DNA of 7,158 bases from NCBI GenBank assembly GCA_022566435.1, contig JADFIX010000005.1:6662-13819 (forward strand), written 5' to 3'. The translations under genes and the position numbers were made by a program. Origin of the DNA: Planctomycetota bacterium. Its GTDB lineage: Bacteria; Planctomycetota; Phycisphaerae; UBA1845. Below the pieces are notes generated by a model that was not told where the DNA came from, did no database searches, and saw nothing but the letters and a program-made list of their open reading frames with translations. Within the stretch, counting starts at the first letter, position 1. The number at the start of each line of letters is the position of its first letter. Positions 1-5,580 of this stretch are shown piece by piece.

Positions 1-2
1 GA

Positions 3-1739
3 GGAGAGATAGGCGGTGCCGAAGTTCGGACAGGTACCGCGGCGCCGCGAAAGCCGATAGGATTTCGTAGTGCCACCATAGTGGCATCTATTGCGATCGT
101 CGCGCGACTCGTGCATTTGGCTTGTATCGGGCAGGCCGGGTGGTGGGGCGTGCTGCAGGGAGACGCGTCGGCATATTATGACTGGGCGAAGCGTATTGCG
201 TCCGGCGCGTGGCTTGGCGCCGATGGTTTCTATCAGGCGCCCTTGTATCCCTACCTGTTGGCCCTCATAAGGTCGGTATTGGGCGACGGGGTTGCGCCGA
301 TTGCGATTGTGCAGTGCGCCGCAACTGCCGGCTCGGCAATTCTCATCGCGGTCGCGGCGGGCCGGTTCTGGGGTCGACAGGTTGGGCTGGTGGCGGGATT
401 GATGCTCGCCCTCTACGCACCTGGCGTTTTCTTTGACGGTATTGTTCAGAAGGCGTCCTTCGCTTGTTTGGGGACGAGCGGGCTCATCGCTGCAATCAGT
501 TGGGCGGTCTTCGATGATCGTCGGCGGGCATTCGCTGCCGTGGGCCTGCTGAGCGGATTCGTTGTGCTCCTTCGTGAGCAGGCCTTCGTTTGGATGCCAG
601 TCTTAGCTCTTTGGATATGGCTGCGACACCCGAAGGCGAAATGGGGACTGCGATCGGCGCGCCTCGGCTTTTACTTCCTCGGTCTTGCGCTGATTCTCAT
701 GCCGATCGGAGTGCGAAATCGGATTGTGGCAAAGGAATGGTCGTTCTCAACCTTTCAGGCCGGACCTAATTTCTACATCGGCAATCGCGCCGAGGCCGAC
801 GGCAGGTACCGGCCACTTGTCCGGGGACACGAAACTCCTGTTTTCGAGCGTGAGGATGCGAAAAAGCTTGCAGAGGCGGACATCGGACACGCTCTGTCCG
901 GACGTGAAGTGTCCTCTTATTGGATGCGGCGGACGTTTGAGGACATCGCCGCGGACCGTGTAAGGTGGTTGAGGTTGCTTGCTCTGAAAACCGCAATGGT
1001 GTGGAACCGATACGAGGTACCTGATGTCGAAAGCCAGTATGTCGTCGCTGATTTCTCTCCCATCCTGATGGGGCTGGAGCGTACATGGCACTTTGGTATT
1101 TTGTGTCCTCTCGCCGCGGTCGGTGTTCTTGCGACGCGGAAGGATTGGCGTCGCCTGTGGGTTTTCTACGCGCTGATTGCCGCGCTGGCCGGGGCCATCG
1201 TGTTGACCTATGTACTGGCGCGCTATCGCTATCCCCTCGTACCGCTCCTCATTCCGTTTGCCGCTGTGGGGCTGAAGGAGATGTACACTTGTATTCGCAA
1301 GCGGCGGGCGGACCTTATGGGAAAGCGAGTGGTGATTCTCGGTGTCGTGGCGTTGCTCACGAACGTGCCGGTCCACGACGAGACGCGACTGAATGCCCTT
1401 TCGTACATGAATTTGGGCGTCGCGACGGCGCGGTCGGGGGATTTGTCGGCGGCGACGGACTATTTCCGCCAAGCCGTGGCAGGGCATCCATCCTCAGCGG
1501 AGGCAAACAATAACCTCGCTCAGGCATTGGCCCTGCAAGGAAGGTTTGCGGAATCGCTCGGGCACTACGAGGCCGCGCTGCGCTCGGATCCATCTTTGAT
1601 CGGCGTGGAATACAACCTCGGCGTCGCCCTGGAGAGTCTGGGGAGGGACGGCGACGCCCTAGACCACTACAGAAAAGCGGTCCGTCACGACTCGTCGGAT
1701 GCGGAGGCCGAAGCGGCAGTCCATCGCCTTTCGAAGTGA
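3..1739 (+). CDS. GT39-like integral membrane glycosyltransferase with C-terminal TPR repeats (5' end probably outside window)
   Basis: Predicted multi-pass inner-membrane protein of the GT39/ArnT-PMT type, which transfer sugars from polyprenyl-phosphate donors on the periplasmic side. The acceptor cannot be told. Numbering is from the GTG at 81. Residues 27-36 (GDASAYYDWA) and the FYQAPLYPYLLALI stretch at 50-63 resemble the first periplasmic loop and following helix of this family. NFYIGN at 230-235 and ARYRYPLVPLLIPFAAVGL at 380-398 are also typical. Hydrophobic segments lie near 1-18, 52-66, 72-93, 100-117, 128-143, 151-180, 194-210, 338-351, 358-400 and 416-430. Residues 438-549 form about three TPR units (YMNLGVATARSGD, NNNLAQALALQGR, EYNLGVALESLGR). 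The frame is open to base 3, has no other start codon before GTG 81, and there is no Shine-Dalgarno before that GTG. The preceding codons read APRKPIGFRS, a plausible basic cytoplasmic tail before helix 1, so the true start is probably upstream. The family call is by motif only. Confidence 0.8.
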   Translation, partial: GEIGGAEVRTGTAAPRKPIGFRSATIVASIAIVARLVHLACIGQAGWWGVLQGDASAYYDWAKRIASGAWLGADGFYQAPLYPYLLALIRSVLGDGVAPIAIVQCAATAGSAILIAVAAGRFWGRQVGLVAGLMLALYAPGVFFDGIVQKASFACLGTSGLIAAISWAVFDDRRRAFAAVGLLSGFVVLLREQAFVWMPVLALWIWLRHPKAKWGLRSARLGFYFLGLALILMPIGVRNRIVAKEWSFSTFQAGPNFYIGNRAEADGRYRPLVRGHETPVFEREDAKKLAEADIGHALSGREVSSYWMRRTFEDIAADRVRWLRLLALKTAMVWNRYEVPDVESQYVVADFSPILMGLERTWHFGILCPLAAVGVLATRKDWRRLWVFYALIAALAGAIVLTYVLARYRYPLVPLLIPFAAVGLKEMYTCIRKRRADLMGKRVVILGVVALLTNVPVHDETRLNALSYMNLGVATARSGDLSAATDYFRQAVAGHPSSAEANNNLAQALALQGRFAESLGHYEAALRSDPSLIGVEYNLGVALESLGRDGDALDHYRKAVRHDSSDAEAEAAVHRLSK

Positions 1740-1802
1740 CTCGTCACCGGATCCTCAACCAAGGCAGACAGACAATCATTGCACGCTTTTCGGTGGATAG
1801 TC

Positions 1803-2189
1803 ATGACACCTCTTTTTATGTTTGACCGTAAAGCATGGTAACCAAAGGTGCGTCGCGGTTTGTTAGATAAAGCCGAGGGCCTTCGCAACTGCAGCGACCC
1901 AAGGTCAGCGTACAAACCACTTGTTGGGCCACTTGCGGGATACTACCGTCTAATCTACTCGCGATACCGTGCTGTCTATTCCATAAAAGAGGACGAACTC
2001 GCATCTGGCGATGTGCTGGTCACGATCTGGATTCAATTCATTGCCGTGGGAAAGCGGAAAGAGCGAGACAAGAACGATATTTACAAGATCGCCGAGAAGA
2101 TGGTGAAGTTCGGTCTAATTGAGCTAGCTGTAGTAACTACGACATCATCTGACAGTCACCCTGGTTTAGGATCAAAAACTGTCAGTTAG
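1803..2189 (+). pseudogene. Broken RelE/ParE-family toxin, orphan
   Basis: Recognisable C-terminal three quarters of a RelE/ParE-superfamily toxin, the mRNA-cleaving or gyrase-poisoning half of a type II toxin-antitoxin pair. From the GTG at 1848 the frame reads RRGLLDKAEGLRN, then KPLVGPLAGYYRLIYSRYRA, VYSIKED, FIAVGKRKERDKNDIYKIAEKM; the KPL-GPL-GYYRL-YRAVY core and the RKE...DIY end are the family signature. In the same frame an ATG at 1803 with GGTGG upstream (1792-1796) gives MTPLFMFDRKAW followed by TAA (1839-1841), then PKVRRGLLDKAEGL. Family members normally run through this point with several more residues between RKA and P, so a small deletion plus a stop is the likely lesion. The GTG at 1848 would omit the first beta strand and part of helix 1. 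The last ~20 residues (from about 2127) are read-through into IS481 DNA. Only 63 bases separate it from the upstream gene, and no antitoxin is present. Confidence 0.7.
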
Positions 2190-2419
2190 GCGGCATTGCC
2201 CGAGACGGACTTCTCCCTTGAGATTTTCACACCGTCAATAAACGTAGCCATCGGTGTCCTCCCGCAGCACATTTTTCCTTGATGCGTTCGTTCTCGATTG
2301 TAGTACTCCAACCAGGCATCGAGATCAAGCTGCATGCTTCGAGCGATTGAAACAGTTTCTTTCGAAACGCCACCTGGTAGAACTCCTGCAACACCGTTTT
2401 GTGGAAACGCTCGCAGATC
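2129..2419 (-). mobile_element. IS481-family element remnant (transposase 3' end and terminal sequence)
   Basis: One end of an IS481-family insertion sequence, cut off on its other side by the IS21 element at 2420. The outer boundary is placed at 2129, where TGTAGTAACTACG begins immediately after GCTAGC (2123-2128). IS481 is known to favor NCTAGN targets, so this hexamer may be one copy of the target duplication. Between the boundary and the transposase stop there is an inverted pair, CTGACAGT (2149-2156) and ACTGTCAG (2178-2185). The opposite end of the element is not in the window, so the terminal repeat cannot be confirmed by comparison. Confidence 0.65.
2186..2419 (-). pseudogene. IS481-family transposase, C-terminal fragment, frameshifted
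   Basis: Reading leftward from 2418, the first frame gives ICERFHKTVLQEF, then YQVAFRKKLFQSLE. After a one-base loss around 2336-2337 the next frame gives MQLDLDAWLEYYNRERTHQG, then KMCCGRTPMATFIDG, ending at TAA (2188-2186). This is the end of an IS481-type DDE transposase (rve core): the Glu in ICERFHK is the position of the third catalytic acid, and LDAWLEYYN-x-R-x-HQG is the conserved tail. The first two catalytic Asp residues and the DNA-binding N-terminus are missing, so it cannot be active. The fragment begins within one base of the IS21 left terminus, so IS21 or an event at its end removed the rest. Confidence 0.85.
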
Positions 2420-2470
2420 TGTTGAACGACGATTAGAATTCCCTGCTGGCGACGATTAGAAATCCCTGTG
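2420..2470 (+). repeat. IS21 left terminal inverted repeat with two internal subrepeats
   Basis: Begins TGTTGAACGACGATTA. The motif CGACGATTAGAA-TCCCTG occurs twice, with cores at 2427-2435 and 2450-2458, exactly 23 bp apart. By eye, about 35 of 51 positions match the right end; the matches cluster in the outer 16 bp and in the inner CGACGATTA...TCCCTGTG block. Multiple terminal repeats are established IstA transposase binding sites in IS21, so these are the likely equivalents. Confidence 0.85.
2434..2439 (+). promoter_or_regulatory. Candidate -10 box inside IS21 left end (half of a junction promoter)
   Basis: TAGAAT matches five of six positions of the sigma-70 -10 consensus and lies 14 bp inside the element. 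In the present location the -35 position (about 2411-2416, TCGCAG) has no match, so istA should be weakly transcribed here. If the right end, with TTGACA at its tip, were joined to this end with a 3-bp spacer, the separation would be 17 bp. Confidence 0.4.
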
Positions 2471-2522
2471 ATTTATTGGTGAATGGGGCGATCCGGGACA
2501 CTCCTGACGGAAGGAGTTCCGG

Positions 2523-4073
2523 ATGGTCAGCGATCAGCAAGTACGGAGATTATTCAAAGTGATTCAGCAAAATGAAACGCTGTCGATAGCGGCGGCGAAG
2601 GCGGGAATGGACGTCAAAACGGCTCGCAAGTATCGGCGGCTACGGAGGCTGCCCAGCGAGCTGCACCAGCCACGAACGTGGCGGACGCGGAAGGACGCGT
2701 TCGTCGAGGGTGGGGACGAGCTACAGGAACTGCTCAACGTGAGCCCCGGCTTGGAGGCTAAGACGCTGTTCGAAGCGTTGCAGCGGAAGCATCCGGGGCG
2801 GTTCGCCGACGGTCAGCTTCGTGCCTTTCAGCGGCGGGTGCGGACGTGGCGATCTTCGGAAGGGCCGCCCAAGGAAGTGTTCTTCTCCCAGGTGCATGAA
2901 CCGGGACGGCTGGGGCAGTCGGATTTCACCCACATGTCGGCGCTCGACGTCACGATCGGCGGACGGCCCTTCGATCACTTAATGTACCACTTCGTGCTGA
3001 CCTACTCGAACTGGGAGGCGGTGACGATCTGCTTCTCCGAGAGCTTCGAGAGCCTGCGCGAAGGCGTGCAGAATGCGTTGTGGGAACTGGGTGGGGTGCC
3101 GGCTCAACATCAGACGGACCGTCTCTCGTCGGCGGTGCGTAACCTTCGCAAGACGACGGCCAACAGCGACTCGAAATCTGATTCGGGCGATCCTTCGGAA
3201 TCCGAACCGTCTCGCGCGGATCCACAGGAGGAATTCACGCGGCGTTACCAGGGACTGCTGGATCACTACGGGCTCGATGGCCGGAAGATTCAGGCCGGCA
3301 AAGCCAACGAGAACGGTGACGTGGAACAACGACATCATCGTCTCAACCGCGCCATGGAACAGGCTCTGTTGCTTCGTGGCCACCGGGACTTCGCCGACCG
3401 GGCGGACTACGAGGCCTTCGTGCGTCGGCTCTTGATCCAGTTGAACGCCGGGCGTCGTCAACGTCTGGCTGAAGAGTTGCGTGTGCTGCGTCCGCTGCCG
3501 GAACGTCGCCTGGAAGCCTGCAGGCGTTCGCGCGTGCGGGTCGATTCAGGGAGCCTGATCCACGTGGACCGCAACGTCTACTCGGTGCACAGTCGTTTGA
3601 TCGGCGAGCAGGTCGAGGCGCGTCTACACGTCGATCATCTGGAGGTGTGGTACGCCCAGAAGCTCGTCGAGCGACTTCCGCGTCTTCGTGGCCGGGGCAA
3701 ACACCGCGTCCACTATCGGCATATCATCGACTGGCTGGTGCGTAAACCCGGAGCGTTTGAGAACTATCGATATCGAGAGGACTTGTTCCCGAGCAGTCGA
3801 TTCCGGATGGCCTACGACGCACTGAAGCAGTCCCACGGTGCGGGTGCCGTCAAGGCCTACCTGCGTATCCTGCGTCTTGCGGCGCGAGAGACCGAGTCGG
3901 GCGTGGACGACGCCCTGCGGTGGCTGCTGGACACGGAGCGATCGATCACGCCCGAAGCCGTCGAAGAGTTCGTACGCCGCGGGCAACGCATCGACCCGCC
4001 CACGGAGGTGACGGTCGAACCGGCTGACGTGTCGTCGTACGACGATCTTCTCGAACAGCGGGAGGTGGCCTGA
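2523..4073 (+). CDS. istA: IS21-family transposase IstA
   Basis: DDE transposase of the IS21 family; with the ATPase IstB it carries out cut-and-paste or tandem-dimer-mediated transposition. At 516 aa it is full length for the family. Residues about 5-45 form a helix-turn-helix (TLSIAAAKAGMDVKTARKYR) for binding the terminal repeats. The rve/DDE core runs from about 125 to 310: D134 in GQSDFTH, D199 in HQTDRLSSAV and E268 in NENGDVEQRHH are the expected catalytic triad. The C-terminal part contains VDRNVYSVHSRLIGEQVEARL (about 349-369), the beta-barrel region typical of IstA. Residues about 209-236, between the second Asp and the Glu, are unusually rich in Ser, Asp and Glu and look like a hydrophilic insertion. 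The start is supported by GGAAGGAG at 2509-2516, 6 bp before the ATG. The gene ends in TGA sharing its A with the istB ATG, which suggests translational coupling. Confidence 0.95.
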   Translation: MVSDQQVRRLFKVIQQNETLSIAAAKAGMDVKTARKYRRLRRLPSELHQPRTWRTRKDAFVEGGDELQELLNVSPGLEAKTLFEALQRKHPGRFADGQLRAFQRRVRTWRSSEGPPKEVFFSQVHEPGRLGQSDFTHMSALDVTIGGRPFDHLMYHFVLTYSNWEAVTICFSESFESLREGVQNALWELGGVPAQHQTDRLSSAVRNLRKTTANSDSKSDSGDPSESEPSRADPQEEFTRRYQGLLDHYGLDGRKIQAGKANENGDVEQRHHRLNRAMEQALLLRGHRDFADRADYEAFVRRLLIQLNAGRRQRLAEELRVLRPLPERRLEACRRSRVRVDSGSLIHVDRNVYSVHSRLIGEQVEARLHVDHLEVWYAQKLVERLPRLRGRGKHRVHYRHIIDWLVRKPGAFENYRYREDLFPSSRFRMAYDALKQSHGAGAVKAYLRILRLAARETESGVDDALRWLLDTERSITPEAVEEFVRRGQRIDPPTEVTVEPADVSSYDDLLEQREVA

Positions 4074-4849
4074 TGACGCGACGTGATGACGAGAAGACCG
4101 CTCTGGAAGACCACCTGCGCGAACTGCACTTGCCGACAGTGCGAAGTTCTTTTGAAGAGATGGCCCGCCGCGCGGAACAGGAGACGTTGAGTTACGAACG
4201 GTATCTGTTGGAACTCATGGATCGTGAGTGCCAGGTTCGACGTCAGAACCGCGTGGAGCGCTGGCTTCGCCAGTCGAAGCTCCCGCTGGAGAAGGACTTA
4301 ACCGGCTTCGACCTCAAGCGACTGCCGGCCAAGGTCGCACGACAAGTCCGAACAGTGTTGGACGGAACGTTCGTGGATCGCAAAGAGAACGTGTTGGCCT
4401 TCGGCAAACCGGGCAGCGGCAAGACGCATCTGCTCTGTGCCATCGGGCAGGAACTCATTCGCAACAACCGGAAGGTCTACTTCAGCTCCTGCAGCCTGAT
4501 GGTTCAAGAACTGCTGATCGCCAAGCGGGACCTGAAGCTCAGCCGACTGCTCAAACGCCTGGCCGGCTACGACGCGTTGATCCTCGACGATCTGGGCTAC
4601 GTGCAACAGACCCGCGAGGAGATGGAGGTGTTCTTCACGCTGCTGGCCGAGCGTTACGAGCGGGGCAGTGTGATGATCACCAGCAACCTGCCGTTCTCGA
4701 AATGGGAAGCCATCTTCAAAGATCCGATGACGACGGCCGCCGCGATCGATCGGCTGGTGCACCACAGTGTGATTTTGGAGTTGAACCTGCCCAGCTACCG
4801 GATGGAGCAAGCCAAGAAGCGTAAGCCGCCCTCGAAGGACGCCGCGTGA
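4073..4849 (+). CDS. istB: IS21-family helper ATPase IstB
   Basis: AAA+ ATPase (258 aa, normal length) that assembles on target DNA and stimulates the IstA transposase. Residues about 10-70 are the N-terminal helical domain (LREL-LPTVRSSFEE, YLLELMDRE). Walker A is GKPGSGKT at 111-118, Walker B is LILDD at 169-173, and a sensor-like MITSNLPFSKW lies at 201-211. DRLVHHSVILEL at 226-237 is the usual C-terminal signature with its conserved Arg. The ATG at 4073 overlaps the istA TGA (4071-4073), and GGAGG at 4061-4065 inside istA supplies a well placed ribosome binding site. No disabling change is seen. The related host gene dnaC is excluded by the istA partner and the IS ends. Confidence 0.95.
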   Translation: MTRRDDEKTALEDHLRELHLPTVRSSFEEMARRAEQETLSYERYLLELMDRECQVRRQNRVERWLRQSKLPLEKDLTGFDLKRLPAKVARQVRTVLDGTFVDRKENVLAFGKPGSGKTHLLCAIGQELIRNNRKVYFSSCSLMVQELLIAKRDLKLSRLLKRLAGYDALILDDLGYVQQTREEMEVFFTLLAERYERGSVMITSNLPFSKWEAIFKDPMTTAAAIDRLVHHSVILELNLPSYRMEQAKKRKPPSKDAA

Positions 4850-4887
4850 CTTCGCGGTATCCATCGGCCGGGAAGAAAGCAACAATT

Positions 4888-4944
4888 TCACAGGAACTCA
4901 CAGCAATTCACAGAAAGAAAAAAGAAGCAAAAAAGAAAGAGAAA
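4888..4944 (+). repeat. Phased TCACAG triplet and purine tract between istB and the IS21 right end
   Basis: TCACAG occurs three times at exact 10-bp steps (4888-4893, 4898-4903, 4908-4913), each preceded by an A/T-rich spacer. It is followed by two 16-base all-purine runs (4912-4927 and 4929-4944) separated by one C. This non-coding segment lies inside the element, 75-150 bp from its right end. Helical phasing and A-tracts suggest bent DNA or a protein-binding array, possibly for the transposase or a host factor, but no function is demonstrated by the sequence. Confidence 0.5.
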
Positions 4945-4987
4945 CTGTATACGGCGGTATTGGGTTGGAGACAGGATTAGGAACAGG

Positions 4988-5038
4988 CACAGGGAAAAAT
5001 AATCGTCGCCGAGGGGAACGAGTAATCGTCGCTTGACA
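4988..5038 (-). repeat. IS21 right terminal inverted repeat with two internal subrepeats
   Basis: Read inward on the minus strand it begins TGTCAAGCGACGATTA. CGACGATTA cores lie at 5031-5023 and 5008-5000, again 23 bp apart, mirroring the left end base for base in spacing. The inner block ends CCCTGTG as on the left. The 23-bp spacing is conserved although the spacer sequence is not, which suggests that the geometry of the two binding sites is what is selected. Confidence 0.85.
5033..5038 (+). promoter_or_regulatory. Outward-facing consensus -35 box at the IS21 right tip
   Basis: TTGACA, a perfect sigma-70 -35 hexamer, forms the last six bases of the element and points outward. Seventeen bases downstream (5056-5061, GTTGTG) there is no -10 match, so no hybrid promoter is created in the present flank. 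Its natural partner is the TAGAAT in the element's own left end when two ends abut in a tandem dimer or circle. Confidence 0.5.
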
Positions 5039-5118
5039 CTCAGGAGGTTGCGGGAGTTGTGCGCTTACCGCCGCCCAGTAGTCGGCTCCAGCGAACAGCC
5101 TGTCGTTTCGCCGAAGCT

Positions 5119-5441
5119 CTACTTCGAATGTCGATTCTTAATGACGGTATTGGCGGCGATGAAGCCTGGGGCGCAGGTGTGACCGGCTCCGGGATGGGAG
5201 CCGCTACCGCATAGGTAAAGCCCGGCAATCGGCGTGGCATATCGGGCGCATTGTTTTGCCGGACGGACGAGGAGTTGGTCGAGCGCGTGTTCACCGTGAT
5301 AAACGTGGCCGCCGGTTACGGAATACCTTTCTTGGATATCTACAGGCGTATGCACTTTACGGGCCACGATCGAGCTTTCGAGATCGACGGTGTACGCATA
5401 AAGTGTCGTGAGGATGGCATCATCGAGCCTGTCGACCGATG
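5119..5441 (-). pseudogene. Phytoene-dehydrogenase-like FAD oxidoreductase, C-terminal remnant
   Basis: Last ~105 codons of a COG1233-type NAD(P)/FAD-dependent oxidoreductase (phytoene desaturase/carotenoid dehydrogenase superfamily; real substrates of this group vary widely). Reading leftward: DDAILTTLYAYTVDLESSIV, ARKVHTPVDIQERY, VTGGHVYHGEHALDQL, then TPIAGLYLCGSGSHPGAGHT followed by CAPGFIAANTVI, ending at TAG (5121-5119). The GLYLCGSGSHPG...APG block is the conserved FAD-contacting C-terminal motif. The N-terminal Rossmann GxGxxG region and about 400 residues are missing. Homology stops close to 5441, where the dispersed repeat begins. The frame happens to stay open through the repeat to a GTG at 5556, so a caller may report a 145-aa protein, but its first ~38 residues come from the repeat. 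Non-functional as an enzyme. Confidence 0.75.
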
Positions 5442-5552
5442 GGTGGCCCGCGTCTTTCAGACGTGGGTTGTCGATTCGATATTGGGTCCGTCGAGTTGTT
5501 CGTGTCACTCGCGAAAGAAGAATCGCGACCCCACCTCGGGCAACGAGGTGGG
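5442..5552 (+). repeat. Dispersed repeat, copy 1 (about 110 bp, two foldbacks)
   Basis: About 80% identical by eye to 7053-7158, in the same orientation, with a one-base gap near 5476. The left foldback is CCCGCGTCT (5447-5455), loop TTC, AGACGTGGG (5459-5467), with one G-T pair. The right foldback is CCCACCTCG (5530-5538), loop GGCAA, CGAGGTGGG (5544-5552). The repeat replaces the 5' part of the dehydrogenase gene on its left and ends 28 bp from the stop of the propeller gene on its right. No open reading frame of its own is supported. It may be a small non-autonomous mobile or REP-like element. Confidence 0.7.
5530..5552 (-). terminator. Possible transcription terminator downstream of the propeller gene
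   Basis: A perfect 9-bp GC-rich stem with a 5-base loop lies 28 bp past the stop codon of the PQQ-like gene, which is transcribed leftward. The following minus-strand bases (GTCGCGATTCTTCTTTC) are only moderately T-rich and not directly adjacent, so intrinsic termination would be imperfect. The hairpin belongs to the dispersed repeat, so any terminator role may be acquired. Confidence 0.35.
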
Positions 5553-5580
5553 CCACTTAGCCGATGAGCTTCCAACGCGG

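Larger units (their letters stand above)
2420..5038 (+). mobile_element. IS21-family insertion sequence, apparently complete (2619 bp)
   Basis: Complete-looking IS21-family element: istA, then istB, flanked by inverted ends that both start TGT...CGACGATTA. Left end 2420-2470 and right end 5038-4988 have the same length (51 bp) and the same internal architecture. Both open reading frames are full length with catalytic motifs intact, so the element may still be active. The length is at or slightly above the usual IS21 range. Flanking bases are CAGATC on the left and CTCAGG on the right, so no target-site duplication is visible although this family normally makes one of 4-8 bp. The left neighbour is an IS481 transposase and the right neighbour is not, so the two flanks were not originally contiguous. 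Confidence 0.9.

Noticed and set aside
81..83. GTG as the true start of the glycosyltransferase
   Set aside because: There is no ribosome binding site, the first helix would start at residue 1, and the frame is open to base 3 with a basic stretch typical of the cytoplasmic N-terminus. An upstream start is more likely, though this one cannot be excluded.
747..1487. 246-codon open frame on the minus strand
   Set aside because: It lies wholly inside the well supported glycosyltransferase gene, and its translation is rich in Arg, Pro and His with no recognisable domain; it is a GC-rich antisense shadow.
2254..2436. 60-codon plus-strand open frame
   Set aside because: It is antisense to the IS481 transposase fragment, which is recognisable on the minus strand.
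4073..4849. Host DnaC-type helicase loader
   Set aside because: The ATPase is translationally coupled to istA and lies within matched IS21 ends, so it is IstB.
4888..4913. CRISPR-like short periodic repeat (TCACAG x3)
   Set aside because: Six-base units at 10-bp steps are far too short for repeats and spacers, and they lie inside an insertion sequence.
5039..5118. Minus-strand reading LFAGADYWAAVSAQLPQPPE running into the IS21 right end
   Set aside because: It looks protein-like but is short, has no start codon after the in-frame TAA, and matches nothing I recognise; it could be a truncated downstream gene but is not supportable.
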